A stretch of DNA of 64,000 nt from the NCBI GenBank assembly GCA_018000835.1, contig JAGNJD010000001.1, positions 69,275 to 133,274 on the forward strand, in the 5' to 3' direction. Source of the stretch: Candidatus Goldiibacteriota bacterium (GTDB lineage Bacteria; Oederibacteriota; PGYV01; DSYL01). The notes beneath the pieces are model-generated. The model was not told the DNA's origin. It saw nothing but the letters and a program-made list of their open reading frames with translations, and did no database searches. The first letter of the stretch is position 1, and the number at the start of each line of letters is the position of its first letter. Shown here in pieces: positions 1-9,949 of the stretch. Both the position numbers and the translations under genes were made by a program.

Positions 1-742
1 TTTTCCATTTGCCTCTCCTGACAATCTGCAAAATAACCCCGGCGGATAATATAGCCGCAGTTTCTGCACGCAGGGTTATGTCTCCGAGTGATACAGGAAT
101 AAATCCTGCTTTAATAAGTTCGTCTGTTTCGCTTTGTTCAAAACCTCCTTCCGGACCGGTAAAAAAGCAGACCGAATCTGCGTTTTTTACGTTTTCTGCT
201 TCGTCTATCAGATATTTCTTATCTTCCTTTTCCCATATCAGAAATTTCATGGAATTTTCAGACGTTTTTTTTATCAAATCCGGAACGGAAAAAACGACGG
301 ACGAAATCTCCGGTCTGGTAATTCGGCCGCATTGCTTTACCGCCGAATAGATTATTTTTTCCCATCTTTTTATTTTTTTTTCACCATCGTTTATTTTAAC
401 GACGCTTCTTTTTGTAATTACCGGGATAATTTCGTCAACGCCCAGTTCCGTCAGTTTTTCAACAATAAAATCCATTTTTTCATTTTTTATGACGGAAATA
501 ATTGCAGTAACTTTTACATTTATTTTTTCCCTGTCTTTTATCTTTTTTATTACGTTGAGATGTATGATTTTATCCTTTGTATCTATACTGGAAATTTCTG
601 CAAGAAATTCGCCGTGCTCATAATTAAACACTGAAATTTCGTCGCCCTGTTTCAACCTTAAAACGGTAACTATATGAGAATAATCTTCGCCGCTTATTAT
701 TGACCGGTTGTCTGAAATTTTATTTACAAAAAATCTATGCAT
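1..742 (-). CDS. rsmE: 16S rRNA m3U1498 methyltransferase RsmE (3' end cut by window edge)
   Basis: Reading the minus strand from an ATG at 742 gives an open frame of 247 codons that runs off the left edge. It begins MHRFFVNKIS and carries the SPOUT signature of RsmE near the C-terminus: TGPEGGFEQSE followed by LGDITLRAETA, which form the trefoil-knot SAM-binding site. RsmE proteins are about 240-250 residues, so only a few residues should be missing. The enzyme methylates N3 of U1498 in 16S rRNA. It is the third gene of a minus-strand group after the TPR protein and the lipoprotein, 14 bases behind the latter. The start is supported by an AGGAAA stretch upstream. Confidence 0.93.
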   Translation of the reverse strand, partial: MHRFFVNKISDNRSIISGEDYSHIVTVLRLKQGDEISVFNYEHGEFLAEISSIDTKDKIIHLNVIKKIKDREKINVKVTAIISVIKNEKMDFIVEKLTELGVDEIIPVITKRSVVKINDGEKKIKRWEKIIYSAVKQCGRITRPEISSVVFSVPDLIKKTSENSMKFLIWEKEDKKYLIDEAENVKNADSVCFFTGPEGGFEQSETDELIKAGFIPVSLGDITLRAETAAILSAGVILQIVRRGKWK

Positions 743-756
743 TAAATGTTTATTTC

Positions 757-1650
757 CTATAATGAATCAATTTGAAAATATTTTATGCCGGTCGTATCTT
801 CAACAAGAATATAATTGTTTCCGTATAACTTTATCATACCCGGCTTTGTTATTCTGCCGTTTCCTTCTCCATAATTTGCTATTATGTCTATCACTTCCCC
901 TGTATCATAATTAATTCTTAATATGCCGTCCGCTGTTGGAACATACAATCTGTTTCCCTTTATTGCAATTCCTTTTATGTCCTTTCCTACGTCTATTTTT
1001 CTGACAAAATTTCCAGAAGTATTGTAAACTATAATTCTATCAAGGTCAGAATCCACAAGGATTATCTCTCCCGTAGCGTTATTTGCCGTGATATCGGATA
1101 TTTTTGACACACAATTGTCACAAATCCCCAGAGTTATTGAAAACGTAAGTTCAGGCGTTCCTACGGTTAATCCGTAAACATTTACCCCGGGCGGACTCAT
1201 TGTTGCAACGTATAATTTATCATTTAAACTCGTAATTCTATCTCCATTATTCTGCAAAGGGTAACTCGTTTCTATTATGTCTGGCGTAAATAAGGAAGCG
1301 ATGTCAAACACGTCAAGTTCTGCCCCGTCCTGATGGTCGATTACGTATAACATCCCGTTATTTTCAGTAATGCCGGTTGGATAAACAAAAACAGGTGTAG
1401 AGGGTAAATTTAAAATCTTAAAAAGAAGCGAGCCGTCAATATTATAAAGATGCACGGACTCTTCAACGCTATCCACTCCATAAATGACCGAATTTACAAC
1501 CGTAAAATCTGCAAGATTTTTAAATTCTCCTATTGTTCCTATATAATGCCAGCCAATGTAATTACTACCACCAGGGTCCGTTGGATTTTTTTTGTCCAGG
1601 GGGGTGCAAGCAAGAAACAAAACAAATATAAGGGAAATAACTTTTTTCAT
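757..1650 (-). CDS. Lipoprotein with NHL/beta-propeller-like repeats
   Basis: I chose the ATG at 1650 because GGTGGTGA lies just upstream and because it starts a proper lipoprotein signal: MKK, a hydrophobic run, then LFLAC, a lipobox with the lipidated Cys. An upstream start at 1695 would overlap the previous gene. The mature part begins with a flexible Lys/Asn/Pro/Gly-rich linker and then shows repeated units of the kind 'YPTGITENNGMLYVID' and 'GIAIKGNRLYVPTADG'. These resemble NHL or six-bladed propeller repeats that bind ligands or partners. The function is unknown; it is probably anchored in the outer membrane or the periplasmic face. It ends in TAG, which shows that UAG is a normal stop in this genome. 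Confidence 0.75.
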   Translation of the reverse strand: MKKVISLIFVLFLACTPLDKKNPTDPGGSNYIGWHYIGTIGEFKNLADFTVVNSVIYGVDSVEESVHLYNIDGSLLFKILNLPSTPVFVYPTGITENNGMLYVIDHQDGAELDVFDIASLFTPDIIETSYPLQNNGDRITSLNDKLYVATMSPPGVNVYGLTVGTPELTFSITLGICDNCVSKISDITANNATGEIILVDSDLDRIIVYNTSGNFVRKIDVGKDIKGIAIKGNRLYVPTADGILRINYDTGEVIDIIANYGEGNGRITKPGMIKLYGNNYILVEDTTGIKYFQIDSL

Positions 1651-1654
1651 AAAA

Positions 1655-2434
1655 TCACCACCTGAAATTTTTACATAAAAATATTTTATTATCAATTATT
1701 TTTATTTCTGCGGTTCTTGCTTCTATACAATCATAATTCATTGCAGCATCCACGATTGAACCGGCATATACCGCAGCCGTTAATATGCCAAATATAAGGG
1801 CAGTATTATAAGCATCCTGAGCATCTTTATATAGGGCATCATGGTTTTCATTTGTATTTAAATATTTGTCGTATTTGTTTTTTTCATCTGCTACGGAATA
1901 AATGGTAAATCCAAGTGCAGTTATAAAAGCTCCGGTAATAATTATTCCCTTCATATACTGATGATTGTAATACTGACCCCAGCCGGGAAACAACGCAGCA
2001 CGCCACATAGGGTCAAACATATTTTTGGGTTCCTTTAATTTTTTCTCCCTTTCCTTTAATGAATCATAATAACTGATAAATTGCTTTGCTTCTTTGTCGT
2101 CCGGTTTAATTGACAATACCTTCTTAAATGCTTTGTATGCCGTATTGTGATTTTTTAACTGATAACAGCAAAACCCTATTTTTTTCCATCCAAGAACGTA
2201 TTTATCATCCAGTTTTACTGCTGCAACGTAATATTTTAATGCTTCGTTGTATTGCTTATTATTATAAAATTTTTCGCCTGCATTATAATATTTATCCGGA
2301 GTGATTTGATTTGATTCGTTTGCAATCTGTTGATTTGGGGTCATGGACGTCTTTCCATCCTGTGCAAATAAAAAGTCGGTTAAATAAAATGAAACGATTA
2401 AACATATAACAAAAAACAAATAATTCTTTTTCAT
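1655..2434 (-). CDS. TPR protein with C-terminal membrane domain (DUF5683-like)
   Basis: The protein starts with a signal/anchor segment (MKKNYLFFVICLIVSFYL). It has about two TPR units at roughly residues 45-115 (YYNAGEKFYNNKQYNEALKYY and WKKIGFCCYQLKNHNTAYKAF) and a C-terminal hydrophobic part with ALFPGWGQYYNHQYMKG, the hallmark of DUF5683-type membrane domains, followed by two transmembrane helices. The ATG at 2434 sits 6 bases behind AGGTG; a GTG at 2443 in the same frame is less likely. The gene ends 4 bases before the lipoprotein start, so the two are probably co-transcribed and may work together in the envelope. The exact role is unknown. Confidence 0.72.
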   Translation of the reverse strand: MKKNYLFFVICLIVSFYLTDFLFAQDGKTSMTPNQQIANESNQITPDKYYNAGEKFYNNKQYNEALKYYVAAVKLDDKYVLGWKKIGFCCYQLKNHNTAYKAFKKVLSIKPDDKEAKQFISYYDSLKEREKKLKEPKNMFDPMWRAALFPGWGQYYNHQYMKGIIITGAFITALGFTIYSVADEKNKYDKYLNTNENHDALYKDAQDAYNTALIFGILTAAVYAGSIVDAAMNYDCIEARTAEIKIIDNKIFLCKNFRW

Positions 2435-2561
2435 CTTTGTCACCTGCCTACCCCGTCGTTTATTTTCGTTATTATCTCATTATAAATCACGCGGTAAATT
2501 AGTCAAGAAATATCTGCTCCAGGGATGGGAATGCACAAAACGCCTTAAAAGAAAAAAATGT

Positions 2562-2600
2562 AACAATCCTTCCGTTAAATTAGCCGGACAGCAATGAAAG
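2562..2600. repeat. Degenerate intergenic repeat (CAATCCTTCC type)
   Basis: The stretch with CAATCCTTCCGTTAAAT and CCGGACAGCAATGA closely matches one at 7248-7290, and weaker relatives lie at 11378-11403 and 59700-59745 (reverse). It looks like a decayed interspersed repeat. No coding potential is seen. Confidence 0.4.
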
Positions 2601-2607
2601 AATACTA

Positions 2608-3612
2608 TTATTTGTCAATTCTGTATTGTTCCAATTCTTTTATGTCGGCGGGTTTTACGTCAATGATTTTCTTTTTATCCTTATCAGAAATTTCAATCCT
2701 CACTATATCTGATTTTTTTCCGTCAGAGTAACCGGCAACGGCAGATGCAATGAAATTTCCCATGGTCTCATTAATTTTATCAAAAGTTATTCCAACGGGG
2801 CCGGGCACGTCCGGGCAGTCAAAAACAATTGCAGTATCTTTATATTTTAACAATTTGAAATTTTCTGCCTGCTTTCTGCCTATTATGAATTTTATTCCAT
2901 CTTTTCTGAATTGTCTGCCAATTGTAAGAAGTTCCACTCCCTGTCTTGTCGGTTCAACGGTATTTTTCAGCAAGTCCCTTAACCTTTTTGAATAATTTTC
3001 ATCTGTTAAAATGCATCCGCCGCCAGGGGGTTTTACGTATTCCTGCAAGCCCCATTCTTTTGCAAGGGATAACTGGATTTTTCTTGACCTGCCTTCAATG
3101 TCGAGTAATTTATTTCTGTCCACACTGCCGTTTTTTTCCGGCTCCGTTATTTCAAGTTTTTTAGCGGATAACGGTCTTAAAAGACGGCCGGTTAGTCCTG
3201 ATTTTTCTTCTATCAGTTTCATTGCCCTGGCATTCTGCGTCATGGGTCTTTGTCCCAGGACTTCGCCAGTTATTACAAAAGAAGCGTTAAATTCGGATAA
3301 TAAACTTCCTGCTTTTTTTAGCATCATTATTTTACAGTCAATGCAAGGGTTCATGTTTGAGCCATATCCAAATTCAGGATTTTTTATCATTTTATAAAAA
3401 TCGGACGAAATGTCCACGACTTTAACGTCAAAATCAGGCGGCAGCTTTGCCTTATATTTTTTTTCGCCGTTTATTATTTCATACGAATCAAAGAAAAAAC
3501 CGTGGTCAAAATTTATTATAACCACGTCTATGTTCAGGTCTTTTATCAGTTTAATTGCAAGTAAACTGTCAAGCCCGCCTGAAAATAATGCAATGCATTT
3601 TTTAGGATTCAT
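2608..3612 (-). CDS. PP-loop ATPase, tRNA thiolation-like
   Basis: The N-terminus has the PP-loop SGGLDS (residues 11-16), which binds ATP in the adenine-nucleotide alpha-hydrolase superfamily (MnmA, ThiI, TtuA, QueC). A CxxC pair follows (C90, C93 in NPCIDCK), then GEVLGQRPMTQNARA, typical of ThiI/MnmA-like enzymes that adenylate a tRNA base or carrier. The C-terminal third contains a separate small domain (around VFDCPDVPGPVGITF) that I recognise only loosely as an NFACT-R/DUF814-like RNA-binding module. A role in tRNA sulfur modification is the most likely reading. The substrate position cannot be told from the sequence. It appears to be a single-gene unit. Confidence 0.65.
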   Translation of the reverse strand: MNPKKCIALFSGGLDSLLAIKLIKDLNIDVVIINFDHGFFFDSYEIINGEKKYKAKLPPDFDVKVVDISSDFYKMIKNPEFGYGSNMNPCIDCKIMMLKKAGSLLSEFNASFVITGEVLGQRPMTQNARAMKLIEEKSGLTGRLLRPLSAKKLEITEPEKNGSVDRNKLLDIEGRSRKIQLSLAKEWGLQEYVKPPGGGCILTDENYSKRLRDLLKNTVEPTRQGVELLTIGRQFRKDGIKFIIGRKQAENFKLLKYKDTAIVFDCPDVPGPVGITFDKINETMGNFIASAVAGYSDGKKSDIVRIEISDKDKKKIIDVKPADIKELEQYRIDK

Positions 3613-3637
3613 AAATCATTCCTTTTTATTTTTGCTG

Positions 3638-3656
3638 TTCCCGTGAAAACGGGAAT
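3638..3656. other. Short perfect hairpin between genes
   Basis: TTCCCGT-GAAA-ACGGGAA forms a 7-bp stem with a GAAA loop, between the PP-loop gene and the DUF11 gene. On the plus strand a T-rich run follows; on the minus strand there is no T-run. It may be a terminator or a small regulatory hairpin. Confidence 0.35.
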
Positions 3657-3760
3657 TCATTTTTTGAACTACTGTTTTGTGTTTCCCCGGAAAAAAAATT
3701 TGCAGGCAAGACGTTTTATTGCTTTTTTCAACTATCTACAATAAATAAAGACATAAAAAT

Positions 3761-6700
3761 TTATCTCATTACGGCTAATTTTGAGATAAATTCTGCTTTT
3801 TCTTCACCTTTTTTGGCAATGACACGGTAAAAATAAATGCCCGACGCAACTTTTTTACCTGCATCGTTCGTTCCATCCCAGCGTATGCGATTCTCTCCCG
3901 ACTGTATATCTGACTGGCCTACAAGATTATTCTTTACCTGTTTTTCATCCATCGTTCTTATGAGTTCTCCTGATATGGTATAAAATTTTATGGTTATGTC
4001 TGCCTTTATTGACAGTTTAAATAAAATTATAGTTTCGGAATCAAACGGATTCGGATAATTTGTAACAGGGGTCAGTTGTAATTCAGGCACGTCAATTAAA
4101 ACAGACGCACTGTTACTTTCAACAGGTGTGGTAACCTCTGAACTTATTATGCCTGCTTTGTTCTGTATGGTTACGTCGTCAAGAAAATAACCCGGAACAA
4201 TGAATGATAAACTTACAGTGCCAGAAGAAGCAGGATTTATGGTCCCAACGTTCCATGAAACCGTGTCACCCAAAAGCACTCCACCATTATTTATGGTAAA
4301 CGTCGTGCATGGTGTCGGACATATCAGTGCAGAAGGCAGGATGTCGGAAATGACCGCACCAGTTGCAGGCAATCCCCCTATATTACTGTAATTAATAAAG
4401 AATGTAACAGTGTCTCCCATTTTTGCGGAAGATGGCGTTGCAATTTTTGTCAAAACGAGTATGGGATAAGGCGTCTGGGTTGGCGTTAAAGTTACTGTTC
4501 TTGTCGTCGTAGGAGTCAGCGTCGTCGTTAGCGTCAATGTTTTTGTAAACGTAGGAGTCGGCTGAATAATAGTTATTATGTTTGGTAAAGTCGTTTTAGG
4601 AGTTAGCGTATTCCCGTCCGTATCTTTATAATATACGGTTGCCGTATTTGTAATGTTACCGCCCGAGGCCGTTACCTCGCCTGCTATGTTTATCATTGAA
4701 ATTCCTCCGGCAGGCACAAAACCAATGTTCCACGAATAAAGTCCTCCACCCAGATTAGTGCCGGGTGGATTTGATGAAACGTAATTTATCCCTGCCGGTA
4801 TCGTATCAATGACGGTTACGTCCGTTGCGTCACCCGCGCCTGTATTCTGAAATGTAATGGTATACGTTATTGTCTGGCCTGTCATAACGCTTGATTGATT
4901 TGCAGTCTTTGCAAGAGTGGCCTCTGGATAAAAATATTCAATACCGACGACAACCCCTGAATATACTTTTTCCCTTCCTTTTAAATTCTGTATCATAAAA
5001 TATATGGGATTATCCGCCGTAATTTTATACGTCTGTGCCCTGTCAATGCTGTAAAATTTAAGTGCCTGGTCAGGACCTGTGGTTGTCTGAATCAGGGACG
5101 TTGAGCCATGATAAATAACATCGTCCGTGCAGGAAGGACTGTAATCTGATGACCATAAATCAATCAAATTGCCCTGCTCTATTTTAACCGTCGTATTCGG
5201 GACCGGACACAATGCAATAAAAATCCCGCCGCGATTATCCTTCCACCAGTCGGCCTTTTTTAAACTGTTGCAGCCATCATAGGATCGTGAAACAGTATAA
5301 GGACTGTTTCCAAACCAGAATTCTTTTCCGGTGCTTATGTTCGTATCAACTGCTTCTATGAAATCTGCCTGACCGTAATGAGCATTAAAAATGCTCGTTC
5401 CGGTTATTGCCTGAATTGGACCGCCTGACGTTAAAACCAGTTTTATGTATGCCCCGTATTCGCCGCCGCTGAAAAAAATTGTCCCGGCAACCCTCGTAAC
5501 TGATGCTCCAGCCGGAAGTCCGATAATGTCAGCTCCCCATTTTACCCATGTGCCCTGGGTGCCAAAATCGTCATCTGCGGGATTTGCCGCGTCATTCACA
5601 GGGTCAAAATATCCGGCAGTATTTCTGTATCTGTATAAACTGATGTTCGCAGGTGCAGAGCCGACGTTTGTAATTACAACCTCTCCCCTGCCCATGGAAT
5701 CCGGAGATGCGGCAATGCATGCATATAAAACGTCTGAATTTGGTTTTGAAACTTTGTTTCCTTCCCTGCTGATTGCAAATGCATTGCAATTATCATGGTC
5801 ACTATCTCTGTCACCTGTTGAGCACGCAGCACCGCCTGAGCAGTCGGTGCATGGTCTCGAATTACCTGCAAAAATGTTTCCCTTCCATAAAATTGCCTTT
5901 GCATCTCCTGCATCTTCTCCGCCTGCATCAAGCTGTCTTATTATTACTTTATAATCTCCCTCTTCTGATTGCGTCGTTCCGCCATAAAACCAAATACCTC
6001 CGGAAGAACCTTCGGTATGAGACGGGTCTTCCGGTTTCACGGTTGCAGAAACCTTAAAAGCCCAGTTTACCCCGTTATCAGGAGAAAAATAAACGTATGC
6101 AGCAACGTTAAAATTATTTATGTTAACCACTGCAAGGCCATCGCCAAAATGTTTGTCGGTCAGATGATACGTATAACCCGGATTCCTGTCGGCATATAAA
6201 TGCGTAAAAAAAGTTGAGCCGGTAAACAAATAATCCGTTGACATGTTAAAAATAAACGAATCAGACCACAAATCGTCAATCAATGAATCGTAAATCCATA
6301 TAAACGGCTTGGTTGAGGTCAGTTTAAAATACCTTGTATTTACGTTGTGACTGCTAACCTGATTTAAACCATTACTTACTGCACAATCACCTGCCTGATT
6401 GTTAAAATATGGATTGTCACTTGGAAAATCAAGGACAGAGCCTGCAGAAACTCCTGACCACGACTGGGCGAGATTGTTCATGGGCTGCAAAACATTGTCG
6501 GCGTAATATAGATTTAAATTGTTATCATCTGCAAGGTTATAGATATGAATAAATCCCATGTCTTTTTTTATGAAATCCTCCCATGCACCGTATGTTACGT
6601 ATTGGTTTGAAGTTGAAAATGCACGGACAACAGTTGTAAAAACAGGGAAACTCATTTTAACGCCAATTCCATCTGCCACAACAAACGCAACGTTTCTTAT

Positions 6701-7042
6701 GTTTGCAGTAAGCGTGTTCATTGTAAAATCAATCTGCACCGTAATCGTAACCGATACAGAACCTCCTGGTGGAATGTTTCCTATGTCATAGGAAAGGACG
6801 CCTGAATTTAAGGAGCCGGCAGTTGAAGATAAATATGTAGTCCTTGCCGGGATTGTATCCCACATTTTTACGTTTGTAAGCGTCCCTGCTTCCGTATTTT
6901 TGATAAAAACGTTATACGTGAGCATTGAACCAAGTGATGCACCCGTTTTATTAACACTTTTTGTTATTATAAGGTCTGCTGATGAAATTTGAAAAAAAAC
7001 CAGAATAAACAATAAAATAAAAACGTTAAATCTTTTTACCAT
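3761..7042 (-). CDS. Large secreted DUF11-repeat protein with FlgD-Ig-like C-terminus
   Basis: The 1093-residue protein has an N-terminal signal peptide (hydrophobic residues 6-22, ending ISSA) and at least three DUF11-type beta-sandwich repeats: one just after the signal (ITKSVNKTGASLGSML), one near residues 720-810 (ATLAKTANQSSVMTGQTITY) and one near 870-970 (VLTKIATPSSAKMGDTVTF). A Thr/Pro linker (about 830-865) separates the last two. The region between 150 and 700 is a beta-rich part I do not recognise. The C-terminus (NYPNPFDSETIILFKL ... GENRIRWDGTNDAGKKVASGIYFYRV) is a FlgD-Ig-like fold, common at the end of exported surface proteins. It is probably exposed on the cell surface and shares its linker style and C-terminal domain with the giant protein at 51.4-59.6 kb. 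Confidence 0.8.
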   Translation of the reverse strand: MVKRFNVFILLFILVFFQISSADLIITKSVNKTGASLGSMLTYNVFIKNTEAGTLTNVKMWDTIPARTTYLSSTAGSLNSGVLSYDIGNIPPGGSVSVTITVQIDFTMNTLTANIRNVAFVVADGIGVKMSFPVFTTVVRAFSTSNQYVTYGAWEDFIKKDMGFIHIYNLADDNNLNLYYADNVLQPMNNLAQSWSGVSAGSVLDFPSDNPYFNNQAGDCAVSNGLNQVSSHNVNTRYFKLTSTKPFIWIYDSLIDDLWSDSFIFNMSTDYLFTGSTFFTHLYADRNPGYTYHLTDKHFGDGLAVVNINNFNVAAYVYFSPDNGVNWAFKVSATVKPEDPSHTEGSSGGIWFYGGTTQSEEGDYKVIIRQLDAGGEDAGDAKAILWKGNIFAGNSRPCTDCSGGAACSTGDRDSDHDNCNAFAISREGNKVSKPNSDVLYACIAASPDSMGRGEVVITNVGSAPANISLYRYRNTAGYFDPVNDAANPADDDFGTQGTWVKWGADIIGLPAGASVTRVAGTIFFSGGEYGAYIKLVLTSGGPIQAITGTSIFNAHYGQADFIEAVDTNISTGKEFWFGNSPYTVSRSYDGCNSLKKADWWKDNRGGIFIALCPVPNTTVKIEQGNLIDLWSSDYSPSCTDDVIYHGSTSLIQTTTGPDQALKFYSIDRAQTYKITADNPIYFMIQNLKGREKVYSGVVVGIEYFYPEATLAKTANQSSVMTGQTITYTITFQNTGAGDATDVTVIDTIPAGINYVSSNPPGTNLGGGLYSWNIGFVPAGGISMINIAGEVTASGGNITNTATVYYKDTDGNTLTPKTTLPNIITIIQPTPTFTKTLTLTTTLTPTTTRTVTLTPTQTPYPILVLTKIATPSSAKMGDTVTFFINYSNIGGLPATGAVISDILPSALICPTPCTTFTINNGGVLLGDTVSWNVGTINPASSGTVSLSFIVPGYFLDDVTIQNKAGIISSEVTTPVESNSASVLIDVPELQLTPVTNYPNPFDSETIILFKLSIKADITIKFYTISGELIRTMDEKQVKNNLVGQSDIQSGENRIRWDGTNDAGKKVASGIYFYRVIAKKGEEKAEFISKLAVMR

Positions 7043-7437
7043 TTTTCACCTTTATTTAACTTATTAAATTAATTTAATTATAATATATTTTTCTCTCAAA
7101 TTCAAATAAATAATATTTTTTTTATAATGATAAGCAATGCTTCTATCAGGCAAAAATATAAAATTATTATTCTCAAATTATGCGTTTTTATGAAATTTAT
7201 TTATCGGGCGGGCAACAACCGGAATGGAATCTTGCACCGTTACCGGGAAAAATGCAGCAATCCTTCCATTAAATCAACCGGACGGTAATGATGCCTGCCT
7301 GCGTCTGCTTACTGCCGATAATAAAACACTCATGCTTTTGTATTTTTTCAAATGCACCGCTTAATTTATGTTTACTGCCATACTATCCGCACAAAGATTT
7401 TATTTTAATTAAATAATAATTATGTTAAACTTTTTTT
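7043..7437. other. Intergenic region with degenerate repeat
   Basis: This divergent 395-base spacer between the DUF11 gene and the O-antigen-ligase-like gene holds a second copy of the CAATCCTTCC repeat (about 7248-7290, with TTAAATCAACCGGACGGTAATGA). The rest is AT-rich promoter-like sequence; a TATGTTAAACT stretch lies just before 7438. No small gene is evident. Confidence 0.5.
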
Positions 7438-9432
7438 ATGGAAAAGTTTAAAAAAATCCTTGATAAATCAACAGAGTTGTTTTTATTAACGTCGGTTTTT
7501 ATGGTTCCTTTGACTTTCTGGCTGCCTGCAAACGAAGCGTTTGAACTGCCAAAATCAACTGCTTTTTATTTTTTTGTCTCCCTTGCCCTTGCATCTTTTT
7601 TTGTCAGGAAATCACTCGATGGTAAATTTGAATTCAAATTTACGCAGTTTTCCATACCGGTTTTTGCATTTCTTGTCATTTCTTTTATCTCCATGTTCAA
7701 CGGATTTTTTATAAACAAAAATGCATCGGCATTGCATTACCAGTTTTTTAAACTTATTTTATTCTGCACGATATTATATTTTCTGATTTTAAATTATTTC
7801 TCAAAATTTGATTTAAAAAAGCTGCTGTTTTTTGTATTGTTGTCTCATTTTCTGGTTTCTCTTTATGGCATACTCCAGTATTTTGGCATTGATTTCATCA
7901 GATGGGTTTCTTTTGGAGCAGGACGGGTTTATTCAACGATGGGAAATCCCGATTATATGTCTGCACAATTTTCAATTATAATACCGCTTATCATAATGCT
8001 GCTTTTTTCTCCCGTAAAATCTCTGCCTAAGTTTTTTATGCTTATACTCCTCATTTTTATGTTTTTTCTCACGATCGTTGCACACGGCAGAGGCGCATGG
8101 ATGGGTTTTTTTGTTTCCATGTTTTATCTTTTTTTCATGCTATGGCTTTTGTATGGCGTTAAATTTTTCAGCAAAAACCTTGGTTTTTTTGCGGCAATCC
8201 TCTGTTTTATTTTTTTTGTAATAATAATTTTTTCTTTCCCAAATCCGATAAATAAAAACGCACAGACGATAAAACAAAGAATAAAATCCGGCTTTGACGT
8301 TACAAACGATTCGGTTGCAATCCGGTTGTTTTACTGGGAATCTGCCCTGCTCATGGCAAAGCAGCACCCTTTTTTCGGGGTTGGCATAGGCGGATTTTCA
8401 CTTAATACTTCCCATTACCAGAGAAAAGTTCTGGACAGATGGGAAAAATTTCATCCAAAAATTGCAAAAAAAGTAGAACCACACGTTGAATTATACACGC
8501 ATAACGATTATCTACAGACGCTCGCAGAAATGGGATTTATTGGATTAGGTGTTTTTTTATGGCTCTTATGCTCTGCTTTTATGTTACCACTCGGCAGGAT
8601 TTTTAAAAGTGAAAATTTTTTGGGCAAAAACATTTTGCTCGGAATCTCCGGCTGCATGGTTGCTTTTGCAGTAAATGCCGTTTTAAATTTTCCATGGCGG
8701 GTAATGCAGACGCTTGTCCTCTTATACACTTTGTTTTCCGTGTTTTCTGTCATGGAACAGAAAAAAAGCGTAAATGTCAGATTGTCGTATAAACCGGTTT
8801 TGATTTTATCCCTGATTTTCATTTTTATATTTACCCCTTTGCAGATCGACACTCTGATAGCCAATACCTGCATCAAAAACGGACAAAAATTTTTCATGGA
8901 CGGAAAATATAAGGAAGCAGGCACAACCTTTGAAAAAGGATTATCCTTAAATCCGCGAGGGACAGACGTTATTGAATTACTTTTGTATAACGGGAATGCA
9001 TATAATGCAATGGGAGACGTAAACAAGGCAATGGAATCATATAACAAGGGGCTTGCAATGTTTCCTAATTTTATCGAGGCACATTATAATGTAGCAAACG
9101 TTTACATGAACAATAAAATGTTCGATAAGGCGATTTATGAATATGATAAGGTTCTGGAATTAAACCCTAAATTTACTGCTGCAATAAACAACAAGGCAAA
9201 CATTTATTATAGTGAAGGTAAACTGGAACCGGCACGCGATATGTATTTAAAAATCCTGGAAATAAAGCCCGAGTCGGTGGAAGCAAGGTATAACCTGGGC
9301 GCAACTTATTTCAGGATGGGCAGATACGAGGAAGCCTACGACGAACTGAAAAAGGTCCTTGAATACTCGCCGGATTATGCGCCTGCAAAAGAATGGATTG
9401 AGAAAATGAAGATGCTGAAACTGGTGAAGTAA
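7438..9432 (+). CDS. O-antigen ligase/polymerase-like membrane protein with C-terminal TPRs
   Basis: The first ~470 residues hold many transmembrane helices and the periplasmic loop typical of the Wzy_C/WaaL superfamily. Marker stretches are GAGRVYSTMGNPDYMSA near residues 159-175 and FFGVGIGGFSLNTSHYQ near 315-331, followed by HNDYLQTLAEMGFIG, all usual for O-antigen ligases that transfer lipid-linked glycans. The last ~180 residues are TPR units (KYKEAGTTFEKGLSLNPRG, FDKAIYEYDKVLELNPKF, YEEAYDELKKVLEYSPDY). Such WaaL-TPR proteins are common and may handle polysaccharide or protein glycosylation. It is a stand-alone plus-strand gene; no other glycan gene is nearby, so the substrate is unknown. 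Confidence 0.82.
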   Translation: MEKFKKILDKSTELFLLTSVFMVPLTFWLPANEAFELPKSTAFYFFVSLALASFFVRKSLDGKFEFKFTQFSIPVFAFLVISFISMFNGFFINKNASALHYQFFKLILFCTILYFLILNYFSKFDLKKLLFFVLLSHFLVSLYGILQYFGIDFIRWVSFGAGRVYSTMGNPDYMSAQFSIIIPLIIMLLFSPVKSLPKFFMLILLIFMFFLTIVAHGRGAWMGFFVSMFYLFFMLWLLYGVKFFSKNLGFFAAILCFIFFVIIIFSFPNPINKNAQTIKQRIKSGFDVTNDSVAIRLFYWESALLMAKQHPFFGVGIGGFSLNTSHYQRKVLDRWEKFHPKIAKKVEPHVELYTHNDYLQTLAEMGFIGLGVFLWLLCSAFMLPLGRIFKSENFLGKNILLGISGCMVAFAVNAVLNFPWRVMQTLVLLYTLFSVFSVMEQKKSVNVRLSYKPVLILSLIFIFIFTPLQIDTLIANTCIKNGQKFFMDGKYKEAGTTFEKGLSLNPRGTDVIELLLYNGNAYNAMGDVNKAMESYNKGLAMFPNFIEAHYNVANVYMNNKMFDKAIYEYDKVLELNPKFTAAINNKANIYYSEGKLEPARDMYLKILEIKPESVEARYNLGATYFRMGRYEEAYDELKKVLEYSPDYAPAKEWIEKMKMLKLVK

Positions 9433-9496
9433 ATATTTTATAACTATTATTTTTAATTCATTACGGAGTAATTATCTTTATCATCAGTAATGCTTT

Positions 9497-9949
9497 TTAT
9501 TTCAACTTCTTCATCATCTCCTGATAATGACTTCCCTGCCAGTATATTCTTCCGCATTTTTCGCATACTTTGAATTCATTAAAATTTTTGTAAACGTAAT
9601 CAGGTATTTTTTCACGGTTTTTTTCTTTTTCTGCCGGTTTTAAGGGATAATTACATTCCATGCACAGTGAAAATGCATTTTTGTAATCAAGTTTAAATTT
9701 TTCTTTTATTACGTCAAACTGCTTTGCAACGTAAATTTCGTCAAGGAAAAAAGCGTTTGAACCAGAACCTGTTATTTTTCTGTCCCCGGTTATTAAAATC
9801 TGATCCGGAGCCGGGTGCAGATTATCAATGAATGATTTTCGTTCATGTCCGTTTAAATAAACCGCGGAATATCCTGCCATTCTTAACCATTTTGCGAGTT
9901 TTCCAAACATTGAATCGCAGATAAACTCAACGTGGTTCCTGTTTTCCAT
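9497..9949 (-). CDS. Mut7-C RNase domain protein with zinc ribbon
   Basis: FICDSMFGKLAKWLRMAGY at the N-terminus is the classic start of the Mut7-C (DUF82) PIN-like RNase family, in which the Asp is part of the active site. ILITGDRKI continues the fold. The C-terminal half carries two CxxC pairs (CMEC near residue 97 and CEKC near 132) forming a zinc ribbon. Length (150 residues) is normal. The start overlaps the end of lpdA by 23 bases, so the two are probably translationally linked. It is probably an RNA-processing nuclease; its natural target is unknown. Confidence 0.85.
   Translation of the reverse strand: MENRNHVEFICDSMFGKLAKWLRMAGYSAVYLNGHERKSFIDNLHPAPDQILITGDRKITGSGSNAFFLDEIYVAKQFDVIKEKFKLDYKNAFSLCMECNYPLKPAEKEKNREKIPDYVYKNFNEFKVCEKCGRIYWQGSHYQEMMKKLK

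Noticed and set aside
9-634. Plus-strand reading frames at the left edge
   Set aside because: They lie opposite rsmE, whose motifs are clear on the minus strand.
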